A stretch of 64,000 bases of DNA, taken from assembly GCF_000093025.1 (NCBI RefSeq), contig NC_014207.1:186001-250000 (forward strand), written 5' to 3'. The notes under the pieces were generated by a model. That model had not been told where the DNA came from and made no database searches. It was given only the letters and a program-made list of their open reading frames with translations. Shown here one piece after another: positions 53,770 to 62,746 of this stretch. Each line of letters begins with the position of its first letter. Position 1 is the first letter of the stretch. Made by a program: the position numbers and the translations under genes. The stretch is from Methylotenera versatilis 301. Lineage in GTDB: Bacteria; Pseudomonadota; Gammaproteobacteria; Burkholderiales; Methylophilaceae.

Positions 53770-55194
53770 ATGAATACTGTGACCCAGAAAAATTTAGAAA
53801 CGTTTAAAGACTATGTAATTGCCGATATTGGCTTAGCCGCTTTTGGCCGTAAAGAAATCGCTATTGCCGAAACCGAAATGCCAGGCTTGATGGCAATTCG
53901 TGAAGAATTTGCAATCGTACAACCACTCAAAGGGGCACGTATCACGGGCTCTTTACATATGACCATTCAAACGGCTGTGTTGATTGAAACGTTAAAAGAT
54001 CTTGGTGCTGAAGTGCGTTGGGCATCATGCAATATCTACTCTACCCAAGATCATGCTGCCGCTGCAATTGCTGCGGGTGGCACGCCAGTATTTGCTATTA
54101 AAGGTGAAACACTGACTGAATACTGGGATTACACCCACCGTATTTTTGAGTGGACCGATGGTGGCTATTCAAACATGATTTTAGATGATGGTGGCGATGC
54201 AACACTATTGTTACATCTTGGTACACGCGCAGAAAAAGATTTATCAGTGATTGCTCATCCATCTTCAGAAGAAGAGATTTGCTTGTTTGATGCGATTAAA
54301 GCAAAATTAAAAGTTGATCCTACTTGGTATTCAACTCGCCTAGCTAAAATCATCGGCGTGACTGAAGAAACTACCACTGGCGTGCATCGTTTGTATCAGA
54401 TGCATAAAGAAGGAAAATTAGCTTTCCCAGCAATTAACGTTAATGACTCAGTGACCAAATCAAAATTTGATAATCTATATGGTTGCCGCGAATCATTGGT
54501 TGATGCAATTAAACGCGCAACTGATGTGATGATTGCAGGTAAAGTGGCAATTGTGGCTGGTTATGGCGATGTGGGTAAAGGTTCTGCACAGGCTTTACGC
54601 GCACTTTCAGCACAAGTTTGGGTAACAGAAATCGACCCAATTTGCGCGCTGCAAGCGGCGATGGAAGGCTACCGTGTAGTCACTATGGATTACGCTTGTG
54701 AGCATGGCGATATTTTTGTCACGGCAACAGGTAACTATCACGTGATTACCCATGACCATATGGCGAAAATGAAAGACCAAGCCATTGTGTGTAACATTGG
54801 TCACTTTGATAATGAGATTGACGTAGCTTCACTTGAAAAATACGAGTGGGATGAAATCAAGCCACAAGTTGACCATGTGATTTTCCCGAATGGTAAAAAA
54901 ATCATCTTGTTAGCAAAAGGACGCTTGGTGAATTTAGGTTGCGGTACAGGCCACCCAAGCTACGTGATGAGCTCATCTTTTGCGAATCAAACTATTGCGC
55001 AAATTGAGTTATTTACGCAAACTGCTAATTACCCAGTTGGCGTATATACTCTGCCTAAGCATTTAGATGAAAAAGTTGCGATATTGCAATTGAAAAAGCT
55101 CAATGCACAACTGTCTGTATTAACGGATCAACAAGCAGCTTACATCGGCGTGCAAAAACAAGGCCCTTATAAGCCAGATACATACCGCTACTAA
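53770..55194 (+). CDS. ahcY: S-adenosylhomocysteine hydrolase
   Basis: About 474 residues. The NAD-dependent enzyme splits S-adenosylhomocysteine into adenosine and homocysteine and so removes the product of methylation. NAD site [14 protein letters not shown], the adenosine-site region with [19 protein letters not shown], and the C-terminal [12 protein letters not shown] are intact. ATG 53764 also lies in frame but is only two bases after the AAGG site; ATG 53770 has proper spacing. It is governed by the SAH riboswitch and followed by yvlD-like and metF genes. Confidence 0.97.
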   Translation: MNTVTQKNLETFKDYVIADIGLAAFGRKEIAIAETEMPGLMAIREEFAIVQPLKGARITGSLHMTIQTAVLIETLKDLGAEVRWASCNIYSTQDHAAAAIAAGGTPVFAIKGETLTEYWDYTHRIFEWTDGGYSNMILDDGGDATLLLHLGTRAEKDLSVIAHPSSEEEICLFDAIKAKLKVDPTWYSTRLAKIIGVTEETTTGVHRLYQMHKEGKLAFPAINVNDSVTKSKFDNLYGCRESLVDAIKRATDVMIAGKVAIVAGYGDVGKGSAQALRALSAQVWVTEIDPICALQAAMEGYRVVTMDYACEHGDIFVTATGNYHVITHDHMAKMKDQAIVCNIGHFDNEIDVASLEKYEWDEIKPQVDHVIFPNGKKIILLAKGRLVNLGCGTGHPSYVMSSSFANQTIAQIELFTQTANYPVGVYTLPKHLDEKVAILQLKKLNAQLSVLTDQQAAYIGVQKQGPYKPDTYRY

Positions 55195-55225
55195 GCCACA
55201 TTAACGCTTATTAAGGAGTTAGCTC

Positions 55226-55576
55226 GTGAAACTATTATTTGTATGGGTATTAAATGCATTGGCTTTACTATTGGTCACGTATTTAGTGCCAAATATTCAC
55301 GTGGCTAATTTCACAACAGCGTTACTAGCAGCATTGGTGATTGGCTTAGTCAACATGTTGATTAAGCCAATTCTGGTCATATTAACCTTGCCCATTACTA
55401 TTCTTACACTCGGACTTTTTATTCTAGTGATTAATGGCTTATTGTTTTATGGTGTGGGTCATTGGCTACAAGGCTTTGAGGTTAAAACTTTAATGGCAGG
55501 CATTATCGGCGCCTTAGTGTATAGCGTGTTGTCTTGGCTGTTCGCGGCTATTGTGATTGACAATAAAAAAGACTAA
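55226..55576 (+). CDS. Phage holin family / YvlD-like four-helix membrane protein
   Basis: The 116-residue protein has about four membrane helices (WVLNALALLLVTYLV, TALLAALVIGLVNML, LVILTLPITILTLGLF, AGIIGALVYSVLSWLF). This family is named for similarity to mycobacteriophage holins but is chromosomal and uncharacterised. It starts at GTG with an AAGGAG site, 31 bases after ahcY and 16 before metF, so it belongs to the same operon. No lysis genes are nearby. Confidence 0.88.
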   Translation: MKLLFVWVLNALALLLVTYLVPNIHVANFTTALLAALVIGLVNMLIKPILVILTLPITILTLGLFILVINGLLFYGVGHWLQGFEVKTLMAGIIGALVYSVLSWLFAAIVIDNKKD

Positions 55577-55592
55577 TAATAAAGATTAATAA

Positions 55593-56426
55593 ATGAAAAA
55601 AACTGCTTTTAGTTTTGAGTTCTTTCCGCCTAAAACTGCGGACGGTATAGAGAAGCTGCGCGAAAATCGTGCGAAATTAGCTCAGTATAATCCTGAATTC
55701 TTTTCTGTGACGTTTGGTGCAGGCGGCTCTACACGCGATAGAACTATGGATACTGTGCTGGAAATTCATCAAGAAGGCTTTCAAGCTGCGCCACATATTT
55801 CTTGTGTTTCAGCGAGCAAAGAAGAAATTCGTGAATTACTAAAAACCTATCAAGAGCGCGGTATCAAGCGTTTAGTGGCATTGCGTGGCGACGTGCCATC
55901 AGGTGAAGTGAGTGCGGGTGATTTTAAGTATGCAGTTGAGCTAGTGGAGTTTATTCGTGCTGAAACTGGGAATCAGTTTCATATCGAAGTGGCGGCTTAT
56001 CCAGAGTTTCATCCAGAAGCTCGAACGCCTAAGGCAGACTTGCTGAATTTAAAACGTAAAGTAGATGCGGGTGCTAACTCCGCCATTACGCAGTATTTTT
56101 ACAACGCAGATGCTTACTTTAGGTTTGTCGATCAGTGTCAGACCGCTGGCGTTAATGTACCTATCGTGCCGGGCATTATGCCGATCTATAACATCACCCA
56201 ATTGGCTCGATTTTCAAGCGTTTGTGGTGCTGATATTCCACGTTGGCTTAAAATGCGTCTGGAAGAATATGGCGAAGATATAGATTCATTACGCGCCTTT
56301 GGCGTAGATGTCGTCAGTGAGTTATGTGAAACATTACAAGCTTGGGGTGTACCAAGCCTGCATTTTTATACGCTAAATCGCTCGACAATGATTTGCAAAA
56401 TCATTGAAAATATCAGCGAAAAGTAG
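55593..56426 (+). CDS. metF: 5,10-methylenetetrahydrofolate reductase
   Basis: The 277-residue FAD TIM-barrel enzyme makes 5-methyltetrahydrofolate for methionine synthase. It has SFEFFPPKTADG, SVTFGAGGSTRDRT, LRGD and QYFYNADAYFRFVD. Together with ahcY it returns homocysteine to methionine. A terminator follows at 56454. Confidence 0.96.
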   Translation: MKKTAFSFEFFPPKTADGIEKLRENRAKLAQYNPEFFSVTFGAGGSTRDRTMDTVLEIHQEGFQAAPHISCVSASKEEIRELLKTYQERGIKRLVALRGDVPSGEVSAGDFKYAVELVEFIRAETGNQFHIEVAAYPEFHPEARTPKADLLNLKRKVDAGANSAITQYFYNADAYFRFVDQCQTAGVNVPIVPGIMPIYNITQLARFSSVCGADIPRWLKMRLEEYGEDIDSLRAFGVDVVSELCETLQAWGVPSLHFYTLNRSTMICKIIENISEK

Positions 56427-56453
56427 AGTTCACTTATCCCTAAGTTTAAAAAT

Positions 56454-56488
56454 AAAAAAACCGACTTGCTAATGCAAAGTCGGTTTTT
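56454..56488. terminator. Bidirectional terminator overlapping the end of smg
   Basis: AAAAACCGACTT pairs with AAGTCGGTTTTT across a short loop. The last five codons and the stop of the smg gene lie within this hairpin, so the two features share sequence. Confidence 0.9.
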
Positions 56489-56942
56489 GTTTATTGAGTA
56501 GCGCATCTTCAATAAATAAATATTCTTTGGTTTTATCTGGGCCAGATTTACTAGCACCCCAAGTGGTCATGAGCACGATCCAGCGCATTTCCTCAATGCT
56601 GATGAGTGGTTGTGGTAAGTTCATGGCCAGTTCTAGCACCAGTTCGCGCTGTGCTGTATTGAGGATTTTGGCTTGAACCAGAAACAGTACAAAGCCTAAG
56701 CTTTCACCTGTGATTTTTTTCAGTTCATCACTAGTAAATATCCGTGTACTTACGTGATTTGGCGTTTCAAATATATCAGCTTGGTCGGCCATCAGTTCTA
56801 GCTGGTTGAACCAATCAAATGCGCCGTTAATATCTTGCTCATCAAAGCCTGCGGCACTCAACTCTCTTGAAAGCGTGCTCTCGTCAGGTCTAAAGTGTGT
56901 ATCAATGTAATTCTCAAACATATAAACCAATACTTCAAACAT
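56469..56942 (-). CDS. smg: Smg / DUF494 family protein
   Basis: A 157-residue member of the DUF494 (Smg) family: MFEVLVYMFENYID at the N-terminus, an acidic central part, and LELAMNLPQPLISIEEMRWIVLMTTW. Genes of this family usually lie next to dprA and def, as here, suggesting a shared transcript. Function unknown. Confidence 0.9.
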   Translation of the reverse strand: MFEVLVYMFENYIDTHFRPDESTLSRELSAAGFDEQDINGAFDWFNQLELMADQADIFETPNHVSTRIFTSDELKKITGESLGFVLFLVQAKILNTAQRELVLELAMNLPQPLISIEEMRWIVLMTTWGASKSGPDKTKEYLFIEDALLNKQKPTLH

Positions 56943-57037
56943 GATGTTTATCCTTAAATTAGAGTTATTCTTAAATAAAGTGTGATGGTTTATGCATAAA
57001 TCAAATTTCTAAATTTTCTTGAATTTAGATGAATCAG

Positions 57038-58153
57038 TTACACAATTTTTTGATATTTTCCGCCTGCTAGGCTAGCGACACTCCCTTCTAATTCCAATAG
57101 CATTAGCATGGATGAAACTTCGCTCACCGTCAAGCCACTTAAATTGACTAAGTTTTCTAACGCAATCGGTTCATAACCCATTAGAGTGAGGATGGCGTGA
57201 TTAGTTTTAATCTCGTCACTGGATATCTCACTAATATTTGAATCTTGCTTGCTTAGGTCTAACTCTTCGACAATATCTTGCAGGCTATCGACCAATTTAG
57301 CGCCTTGCTTGATGAGTTGGTGGCAGCCTTTAGACATTGGTGAATGAATCGAGCCAGGGATCGCAAATACTTCACGACCTTGTTCTGCAGAGAGCCGTGC
57401 GGTAATTTGCGAGCCACTTTGCAAATTAGCTTCAACCACCAAGCAGCCTAAGCTTAAGCCGCTAATGATGCGATTCCGTTTTGGAAAGTTTTGTGGTTTG
57501 GAGGGTGTGCTTAAAGCGAATTCAGAAATAATCAGCCCGTGTTCGACAATTTGATGTGCTAAATCTCGATGTTTGGCGGGGTAGACAATATCTAAGCCAG
57601 TGCCAACGACGGCGATAGTAGAACCTTTAGCTTTTAAGGCGCCTCTGTGCGCAGCGCCGTCAATGCCAAGTGCCAAACCACTCACGATACATAAGCCGTA
57701 TTCAGACAAACCCTGCGCAAACGCCTCAGCATTTTTTTCGCCTTGCACAGAGGCGTTGCGGCTACCAACAATCGCGATACTAGGTTGGTTTAATAAGGCT
57801 AAGTTACCTTTTGCGTATAAAAAAGGTGGGGGGTCAGTAATTTCTAGCAGAGCCTGTGGATACTGAGTGTCAGCCAGAGTGACTAGGTAGTTATTTGGCT
57901 GAGATAGCCACCGCAGTGAGTCAGAAAGGCTATCATGATTAACGCCTTTTATGATTTCCGCTGCAATTGCATCTGAAACAACTTCTTTTAATTGGCTATG
58001 ACTAGCAGTGAAAATATGACTGGGATTACCAAAAGTTTTGAGTAACTGGCAAAATGTTTGTGAGCCAATACCATGAATGCTACTTAAAGCAATCCACAGT
58101 GACTTTTCTACAAGTTCTTCGCTGTAGGCGTCATCACTGCGGTTTTCTTGCAT
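57038..58153 (-). CDS. dprA: DNA-processing protein DprA
   Basis: The 371-residue protein binds incoming single-stranded DNA and loads RecA in transformation. A SAM-like N-terminal region, a Rossmann domain (IAIVGSRNASVQGEKNAEAFA, IVSGLALGIDGAAHRGAL, NFPKRNRIISGLS), and a C-terminal winged-helix-like part are present. It is upstream of smg on the same strand. Confidence 0.95.
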   Translation of the reverse strand: MQENRSDDAYSEELVEKSLWIALSSIHGIGSQTFCQLLKTFGNPSHIFTASHSQLKEVVSDAIAAEIIKGVNHDSLSDSLRWLSQPNNYLVTLADTQYPQALLEITDPPPFLYAKGNLALLNQPSIAIVGSRNASVQGEKNAEAFAQGLSEYGLCIVSGLALGIDGAAHRGALKAKGSTIAVVGTGLDIVYPAKHRDLAHQIVEHGLIISEFALSTPSKPQNFPKRNRIISGLSLGCLVVEANLQSGSQITARLSAEQGREVFAIPGSIHSPMSKGCHQLIKQGAKLVDSLQDIVEELDLSKQDSNISEISSDEIKTNHAILTLMGYEPIALENLVNLSGLTVSEVSSMLMLLELEGSVASLAGGKYQKIV

Positions 58154-58168
58154 AAGCGTTTATATTAA

Positions 58169-59233
58169 TTAAGGTGTTGTTACAGAATCAAGTGTGTTAA
58201 TTGGTTGTGATGCTTGCATGACTAGGGCATACGATACGTTTTCAAATACACGGAATACCATCAATAAGCCAACACGCTCATCAGGTAATTTAACCATGCC
58301 GGGTTCAAGTCCAGATGCTGATTTGCTGTCTTTTGCATCTTTCTCTTTTACATACTCAGGGTCTTTAATAATGGCTCCATATCTATTAACTGCAAGCACG
58401 TGCCCAACCTCTATACCGTCTTTAGTTCCACGGCTAATAGAAACGATGCTTTGTGGACCGGCTTCAGCAACACCACCGTAAATCTTGATGATGCGACCTG
58501 AGATTGCAGAGTCTGGTGCATGCGGTACAAAGTTGGTAATCACATCATCGCCAGTAGCTACTAATCGGTCTTTAGTGAAAATTTCTTCTTTGGCTTTAGT
58601 AATGTCTGCACTTGCTGGCTCGCCATATTTTGTGATTTTGGCATCACCTAAATAGGTTGCTTCTACACCTAACACTTTTTTAGTGTCAGGATCCACTAAG
58701 TTATCACCGGGGCGATAAACATACCAATTAAGGTTGCCACCTTCTGCTATTTTATTGATGTACACGCGTGTACCCGGACTAAGTACTACGCGGTTATCCT
58801 GATTCGCAATAATTCTGGGTGACTTAGCTAATTGGTCTTTTTCAATCACCAGTGGCTGGCTTAAGAATGGTCCGATTACACTAAGTTGAATGGTAGAAAT
58901 GGCTGTTTTGTCCAAAGGCTCTTCAACAGCGCCTGGCTGTAGGGTGACTGTTTCACGTAATAATCGCAATTGTGGTGTGCCACTACTCATGTCTAGTACG
59001 ATTACGTCACCAGGATAAATCCAGTGCGGATTTTTAATTTGCGCGCGGTTTAGTTTCCAAATGCTAGGCCATTGCCACGGATCTTTTAGGAATTTAGCTG
59101 AAATTCCCCATAATGTATCGCCTTTCACCACAACATGTCGGTCAGGATGGTCGCTTTTTAGTGCAACAACTTGCGCGTTAACATTGAAGCTTATGCAACA
59201 AAACATGAGCAGCGTTATAATATAGCGAAACAT
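58169..59233 (-). CDS. LysM domain-containing exported protein
   Basis: The 354-residue protein has a signal peptide (about 1-20) and one LysM domain (about 33-80) with VVVKGDTLWGISAKFLKDPWQWPSIWKLN and IYPGDVIVL. The remaining 270 residues are predominantly beta-rich, with no known domain. It should bind peptidoglycan in the envelope. It lies directly upstream of dprA, a common arrangement in this region in Betaproteobacteria, and is divergent from def. Confidence 0.9.
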   Translation of the reverse strand: MFRYIITLLMFCCISFNVNAQVVALKSDHPDRHVVVKGDTLWGISAKFLKDPWQWPSIWKLNRAQIKNPHWIYPGDVIVLDMSSGTPQLRLLRETVTLQPGAVEEPLDKTAISTIQLSVIGPFLSQPLVIEKDQLAKSPRIIANQDNRVVLSPGTRVYINKIAEGGNLNWYVYRPGDNLVDPDTKKVLGVEATYLGDAKITKYGEPASADITKAKEEIFTKDRLVATGDDVITNFVPHAPDSAISGRIIKIYGGVAEAGPQSIVSISRGTKDGIEVGHVLAVNRYGAIIKDPEYVKEKDAKDSKSASGLEPGMVKLPDERVGLLMVFRVFENVSYALVMQASQPINTLDSVTTP

Positions 59234-59405
59234 ATATTGATGACCTCGGTCAAAAATGCATTATAAAATATGCGAATTAAATAACTACTTTAACCGCGAA
59301 ATTACGTTAAATTTATCACGTAATTCATTAAACAATCAAGCTTTTATGGAAAAACAACTATATTTATAGTAACAATTTAGCTTTTAAGGATGCAACAAGG
59401 CTTTT

Positions 59406-59906
59406 ATGGCAATTTTAGACATACTCAATTATCCAGATCCGCGCCTACACAAGGTGGCTAAACCAGTAAAAGAGGTGGATGCAAGCATTCGTCGTTTAAT
59501 CGATGACATGCGCGAAACCATGTACGACGCGCCTGGCATCGGTTTAGCTGCTACACAGGTGGATCAGCACATTCAGCTTTTAATCATTGATACTAGCGAA
59601 ACCAAAGACCATTTACAGGTATTTATCAATCCTAAGATCATTGAAAAAAGTGGCGTGCAAGACTATGAAGAAGGTTGCTTATCAGTGCCTGGTGTATACG
59701 AAACAGTTACCCGAGCTGAAAAGGTGACCGTTGAGGCTTTAGATTACAACGGCAAGCCATTTACCTTGAAAGCAGAAGGCTTGCTAAGCATCTGTATACA
59801 GCATGAAATGGATCATTTGCTTGGTAAAGTCTTCGTTGAATATTTATCGCCGCTCAAGCGTAGCCGCATCAAAAATAAAATGCTGAAACTCACACGTCAC
59901 AAGTAG
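59406..59906 (+). CDS. def: Peptide deformylase
   Basis: The 166-residue metalloenzyme removes the N-formyl group from nascent proteins. All three motifs are present: [15 protein letters not shown] with the metal Cys, and QHEMDHLLG with the two His and Glu. It is followed by fmt, which adds the formyl group to initiator tRNA. Confidence 0.97.
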   Translation: MAILDILNYPDPRLHKVAKPVKEVDASIRRLIDDMRETMYDAPGIGLAATQVDQHIQLLIIDTSETKDHLQVFINPKIIEKSGVQDYEEGCLSVPGVYETVTRAEKVTVEALDYNGKPFTLKAEGLLSICIQHEMDHLLGKVFVEYLSPLKRSRIKNKMLKLTRHK

Positions 59907-59953
59907 TGACTCAGTAAGTAATCCAGATATAAGCCGTCATTTAGGAAAATACT

Positions 59954-60877
59954 TTGAAAATTATATTTGCTGGTACGCCAGAATTCGCCGTCCCAGCTCT
60001 AGCCGCATTAATAGCAGCGGGGCATCAAATCGTCATGGTGCTCACGCAACCAGATCGCCCAGCAGGGCGTGGAATGAAGCTTAAAGCGAGTCCCGTTAAG
60101 GTATTGGCTGAGCAACATGGTTTGCATGTATTTCAACCTGAAACACTCAAAGATACAGCCGTGCAAGCACAGATAGAAGCTGCGCATGCCGATGTGATGA
60201 TAGTGGCGGCATATGGTTTGATTATCCCGACAGTTGTTCTCAATATGCCGAAATTTGGCTGCTACAACATTCACGCTTCTTTGCTACCTCGCTGGCGCGG
60301 GGCTGCACCTATTCATCGCTCTTTATTGTTGGGTGATGCCGAAACGGGCGTCACTATTATGGAGGTTGTTCCAGCTTTGGATGCGGGAGCGATGGTTAGT
60401 AAAGGTGTGGTGCCGATTACTGAAAGTGATACCACTCAAACTTTACATGATGCGCTCAGTAAAACAGGTGCTGATTTGATGGTGCAAGCAATGGCTGAGT
60501 TAGCAGAAAAAGGTTCGCTGCCAGCGACACCACAAGATGAGTCTTTAGTGACTTATGCACATAAGTTAGAGAAGTCAGAAGCGGCCATTGATTGGCAAAA
60601 AAGTGCGGTTGAGTTATCTCGTCAAGTGCGAGCATTTAACCCTTTCCCTGTTGCACAAGGCATACTTAAAGGTGAAGTGTGCCGTATTTGGATGGCTACC
60701 GCAAAAGAAGGTAAAGCTAAAATCGGCGAAATCGTTAGCGTGCAGGATGGCGTTACTGTTGGCTGCGGCGATGGTTTGTTGCATATTACTGAGCTGCAAG
60801 CACCAGGCGGCAAGCGCCTTAGCGCGCAAGCTTTTGTGCAAGGACATAATTTGCAAATTGGCGATTTCTTTAGTTAA
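59954..60877 (+). CDS. fmt: Methionyl-tRNA formyltransferase
   Basis: The 307-residue enzyme formylates initiator Met-tRNA using 10-formyltetrahydrofolate. IFAGTPEFAVPAL, HASLLPRWRGAAPI and DAGAMVSKG are present, with a C-terminal OB-like domain. It starts at TTG, preceded by TTTAGGAAAA. Confidence 0.97.
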   Translation: MKIIFAGTPEFAVPALAALIAAGHQIVMVLTQPDRPAGRGMKLKASPVKVLAEQHGLHVFQPETLKDTAVQAQIEAAHADVMIVAAYGLIIPTVVLNMPKFGCYNIHASLLPRWRGAAPIHRSLLLGDAETGVTIMEVVPALDAGAMVSKGVVPITESDTTQTLHDALSKTGADLMVQAMAELAEKGSLPATPQDESLVTYAHKLEKSEAAIDWQKSAVELSRQVRAFNPFPVAQGILKGEVCRIWMATAKEGKAKIGEIVSVQDGVTVGCGDGLLHITELQAPGGKRLSAQAFVQGHNLQIGDFFS

Positions 60878-60959
60878 CTTCATATTGCGGCTGAACTTGA
60901 ATTTTTATCCTCTGCCATCATTTATCAAACATTAGTTTGTATTAAAAAAGGAGATCGCA

Positions 60960-61835
60960 ATGTTCGATAATTGGCTAAAAACTGCCGTGTTGATGGCGGC
61001 GATTGTTGCTTTATTCGGCGCTGTGGGGGCAGCACTTGGGGGTAGTGGCGGTATGTTGATAGCGCTGGTATTGGCTGGTTGCATGAACGTTTATGCCTAC
61101 TGGTTTTCAGATAAAGCCGTGCTCAAAATGTACGGTGCGCAAGAAGTTAGCCCAGAGAACAACTTTGGTGACAACTTAAAGTTACGCAACTACTACAACA
61201 TGGTAAAAGAGCTTGCAGAAAATGCGCAATTGCCTATGCCAAAAGTGTATGTAATGGATGAAGCGCAGCCAAATGCTTTTGCCACTGGTCGCAACCCAGA
61301 ACACGCCGCCGTTGCCGCCACTACAGGCATTATGCAGGTGCTAAGCGAACGTGAGTTACGCGGCGTGATGGCACATGAACTTGCTCACGTCAAACATCGA
61401 GATACCCTAATTTCTACTATCTCTGCGACGATAGCAGGTGCAATTTCATCTATCGGCACATTCGGCATGCTGTTTGGAGGAGGGCGTAGTGATGATGGTA
61501 AGCGCAGCGTGAGTCCCGTGGTAGCAATGTTGATGATGTTTTTGGCGCCAATGGCAGCTTCATTAATTCAAATGGCGATTTCGCGTTCACGTGAGTTTGA
61601 AGCGGATAGAGTTGGCGCAGAAATTAGTCGTGACCCGAAAGCCTTGGCGAGCGCATTGCAGAAGATTAGTGATTATGCACATCAAATTCATAATCCAACG
61701 GCGGAAGCACACCCGGAAACTGGGCAGATGATGATTATTAATCCATTGGCGGGGGTGTCGTTTGATAGTTTGTTTAGTACGCATCCTAAGACTGAGGAGC
61801 GGGTGGCGCGGTTGATGGCGATGGCTAATATTTAA
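60960..61835 (+). CDS. htpX: Protease HtpX (membrane zinc metalloprotease)
   Basis: The 291-residue M48 protease has N-terminal and central membrane helices, the zinc site [10 protein letters not shown] and a further Glu in [12 protein letters not shown]. HtpX degrades damaged membrane proteins. A strong AAAGGAGAT site precedes the start. It lies between fmt and rsmB, in a slot often kept in this genus-level neighbourhood. Confidence 0.96.
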   Translation: MFDNWLKTAVLMAAIVALFGAVGAALGGSGGMLIALVLAGCMNVYAYWFSDKAVLKMYGAQEVSPENNFGDNLKLRNYYNMVKELAENAQLPMPKVYVMDEAQPNAFATGRNPEHAAVAATTGIMQVLSERELRGVMAHELAHVKHRDTLISTISATIAGAISSIGTFGMLFGGGRSDDGKRSVSPVVAMLMMFLAPMAASLIQMAISRSREFEADRVGAEISRDPKALASALQKISDYAHQIHNPTAEAHPETGQMMIINPLAGVSFDSLFSTHPKTEERVARLMAMANI

Positions 61836-61851
61836 ATGTGTTTAAAGCGAT

Positions 61852-62271
61852 ATGAATGTTTCAGAACTACCATTTAATCAACTAATCGGACTAGAGTTAG
61901 CTGCTAATGATAGCGGCTTTGAGACTAGCCTGCCTGAAAACCTTCAGTACGCAAATCATCTCGGCACTGTTCATGCCAGTGCTATGCTTGCTCTTGCTGA
62001 AGCTGGTTCAGGCGCATTTTTAGCTAAGCATTTTGCTGAATATACGAGCTTTGTACCGGTTGTGAGGCGTCTCGAAGCAAAGTTCCATAAGCCAGCTGTT
62101 GGGCAAATATCGGCAAGATGTCCGGTTTCTTCAGAAGTTGTAGAAACTTGGGGTCAGGAGCTTGTGAGTCGTGGGCGCCTGTCGGTAGCAATTCCAGTTG
62201 AAGTTGTTGATGCTGCAGGTGTTATGGTGATGTCGGCTATAGTTGAGTGGTTTATTACAAGCGCAAACTAA
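61852..62271 (+). CDS. PaaI-type / DUF4442 hotdog thioesterase-like protein
   Basis: The 139-residue protein has a single hotdog-like domain, with LQYANHLGTVHASAMLALAEAGSGAF containing the core helix, and TSFVPVVRRLEAKFHKPAVGQI. An acyl-CoA thioesterase activity is inferred; the substrate is unknown. It is 16 bases after htpX. Confidence 0.82.
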   Translation: MNVSELPFNQLIGLELAANDSGFETSLPENLQYANHLGTVHASAMLALAEAGSGAFLAKHFAEYTSFVPVVRRLEAKFHKPAVGQISARCPVSSEVVETWGQELVSRGRLSVAIPVEVVDAAGVMVMSAIVEWFITSAN

Positions 62272-62324
62272 GTTTAAAACCATACTCGCTGTATTGAGCA
62301 GCATTCTTTTTCGCTTCTTGGCGA

Positions 62325-62358
62325 GTGACTTTCTTTTGTTTAGCCAAAAGAAAGTCAC
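62325..62358. repeat. 14-bp perfect inverted repeat
   Basis: GTGACTTTCTTTTG (62325-62338) is the exact reverse complement of 62345-62358, with loop TTTAGC. It may terminate the htpX-thioesterase transcript or be a dispersed element. Confidence 0.7.
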
Positions 62359-62558
62359 CAAAGAAAAGGTTATCCCTTCCCGCTTAATCCCTAAGACTTT
62401 AAATAACTTGAGACGGCAAGCGGAAACTCGCTAACGCTCAGACAGCCGCTTACCGAAAACTCCCATGAAACTGGGCAGCGCAGGCGCGGTAGCAGGCGAT
62501 AAAAAGTCAAATGCGTTGGAATTTCACGACTGATTGTTTAATGTAAAAATCTATCACT

Positions 62559-62641
62559 CGTCATTCTGAGCGTAGTGAAGAATCCAGTTTTCGTGAAAAT
62601 AATGAAAATCCTTTGGATTCTTCGCTACGCTCAGAATGACG
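62559..62641. repeat. 28-bp inverted repeat, 27-base spacer
   Basis: The arm 62559-62586 (starting CGTCATTCTGAGCGTAG) matches the reverse complement of 62614-62641 at 27 of 28 positions; the one difference allows a G-U pair in RNA. This kind of CATTCTGAG-type palindrome is found in intergenic regions of many bacteria. Only one copy lies in the window. Confidence 0.85.
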
Positions 62642-62746
62642 GGCATTTGTATTTTTTCGCTTAATTTCGGCTTAAATGGTTTATCGGCGTGCAACTGCGG
62701 GCTTAGTCGCTTAGAATAGGCTTTTAGTTGAATTTGAAAGTTTTCT

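Larger units (their letters stand above)
62272..62746. other. 475-base intergenic region
   Basis: No gene was found. It holds two inverted repeats (62325-62358 and 62559-62641, listed separately) and short frames without ribosome sites. The start of rsmB is at its end. Confidence 0.7.

Noticed and set aside
55226-55576. Calling the four-helix protein a phage holin
   Set aside because: It lies in a metabolic operon with no endolysin or phage genes; the family name is historical.
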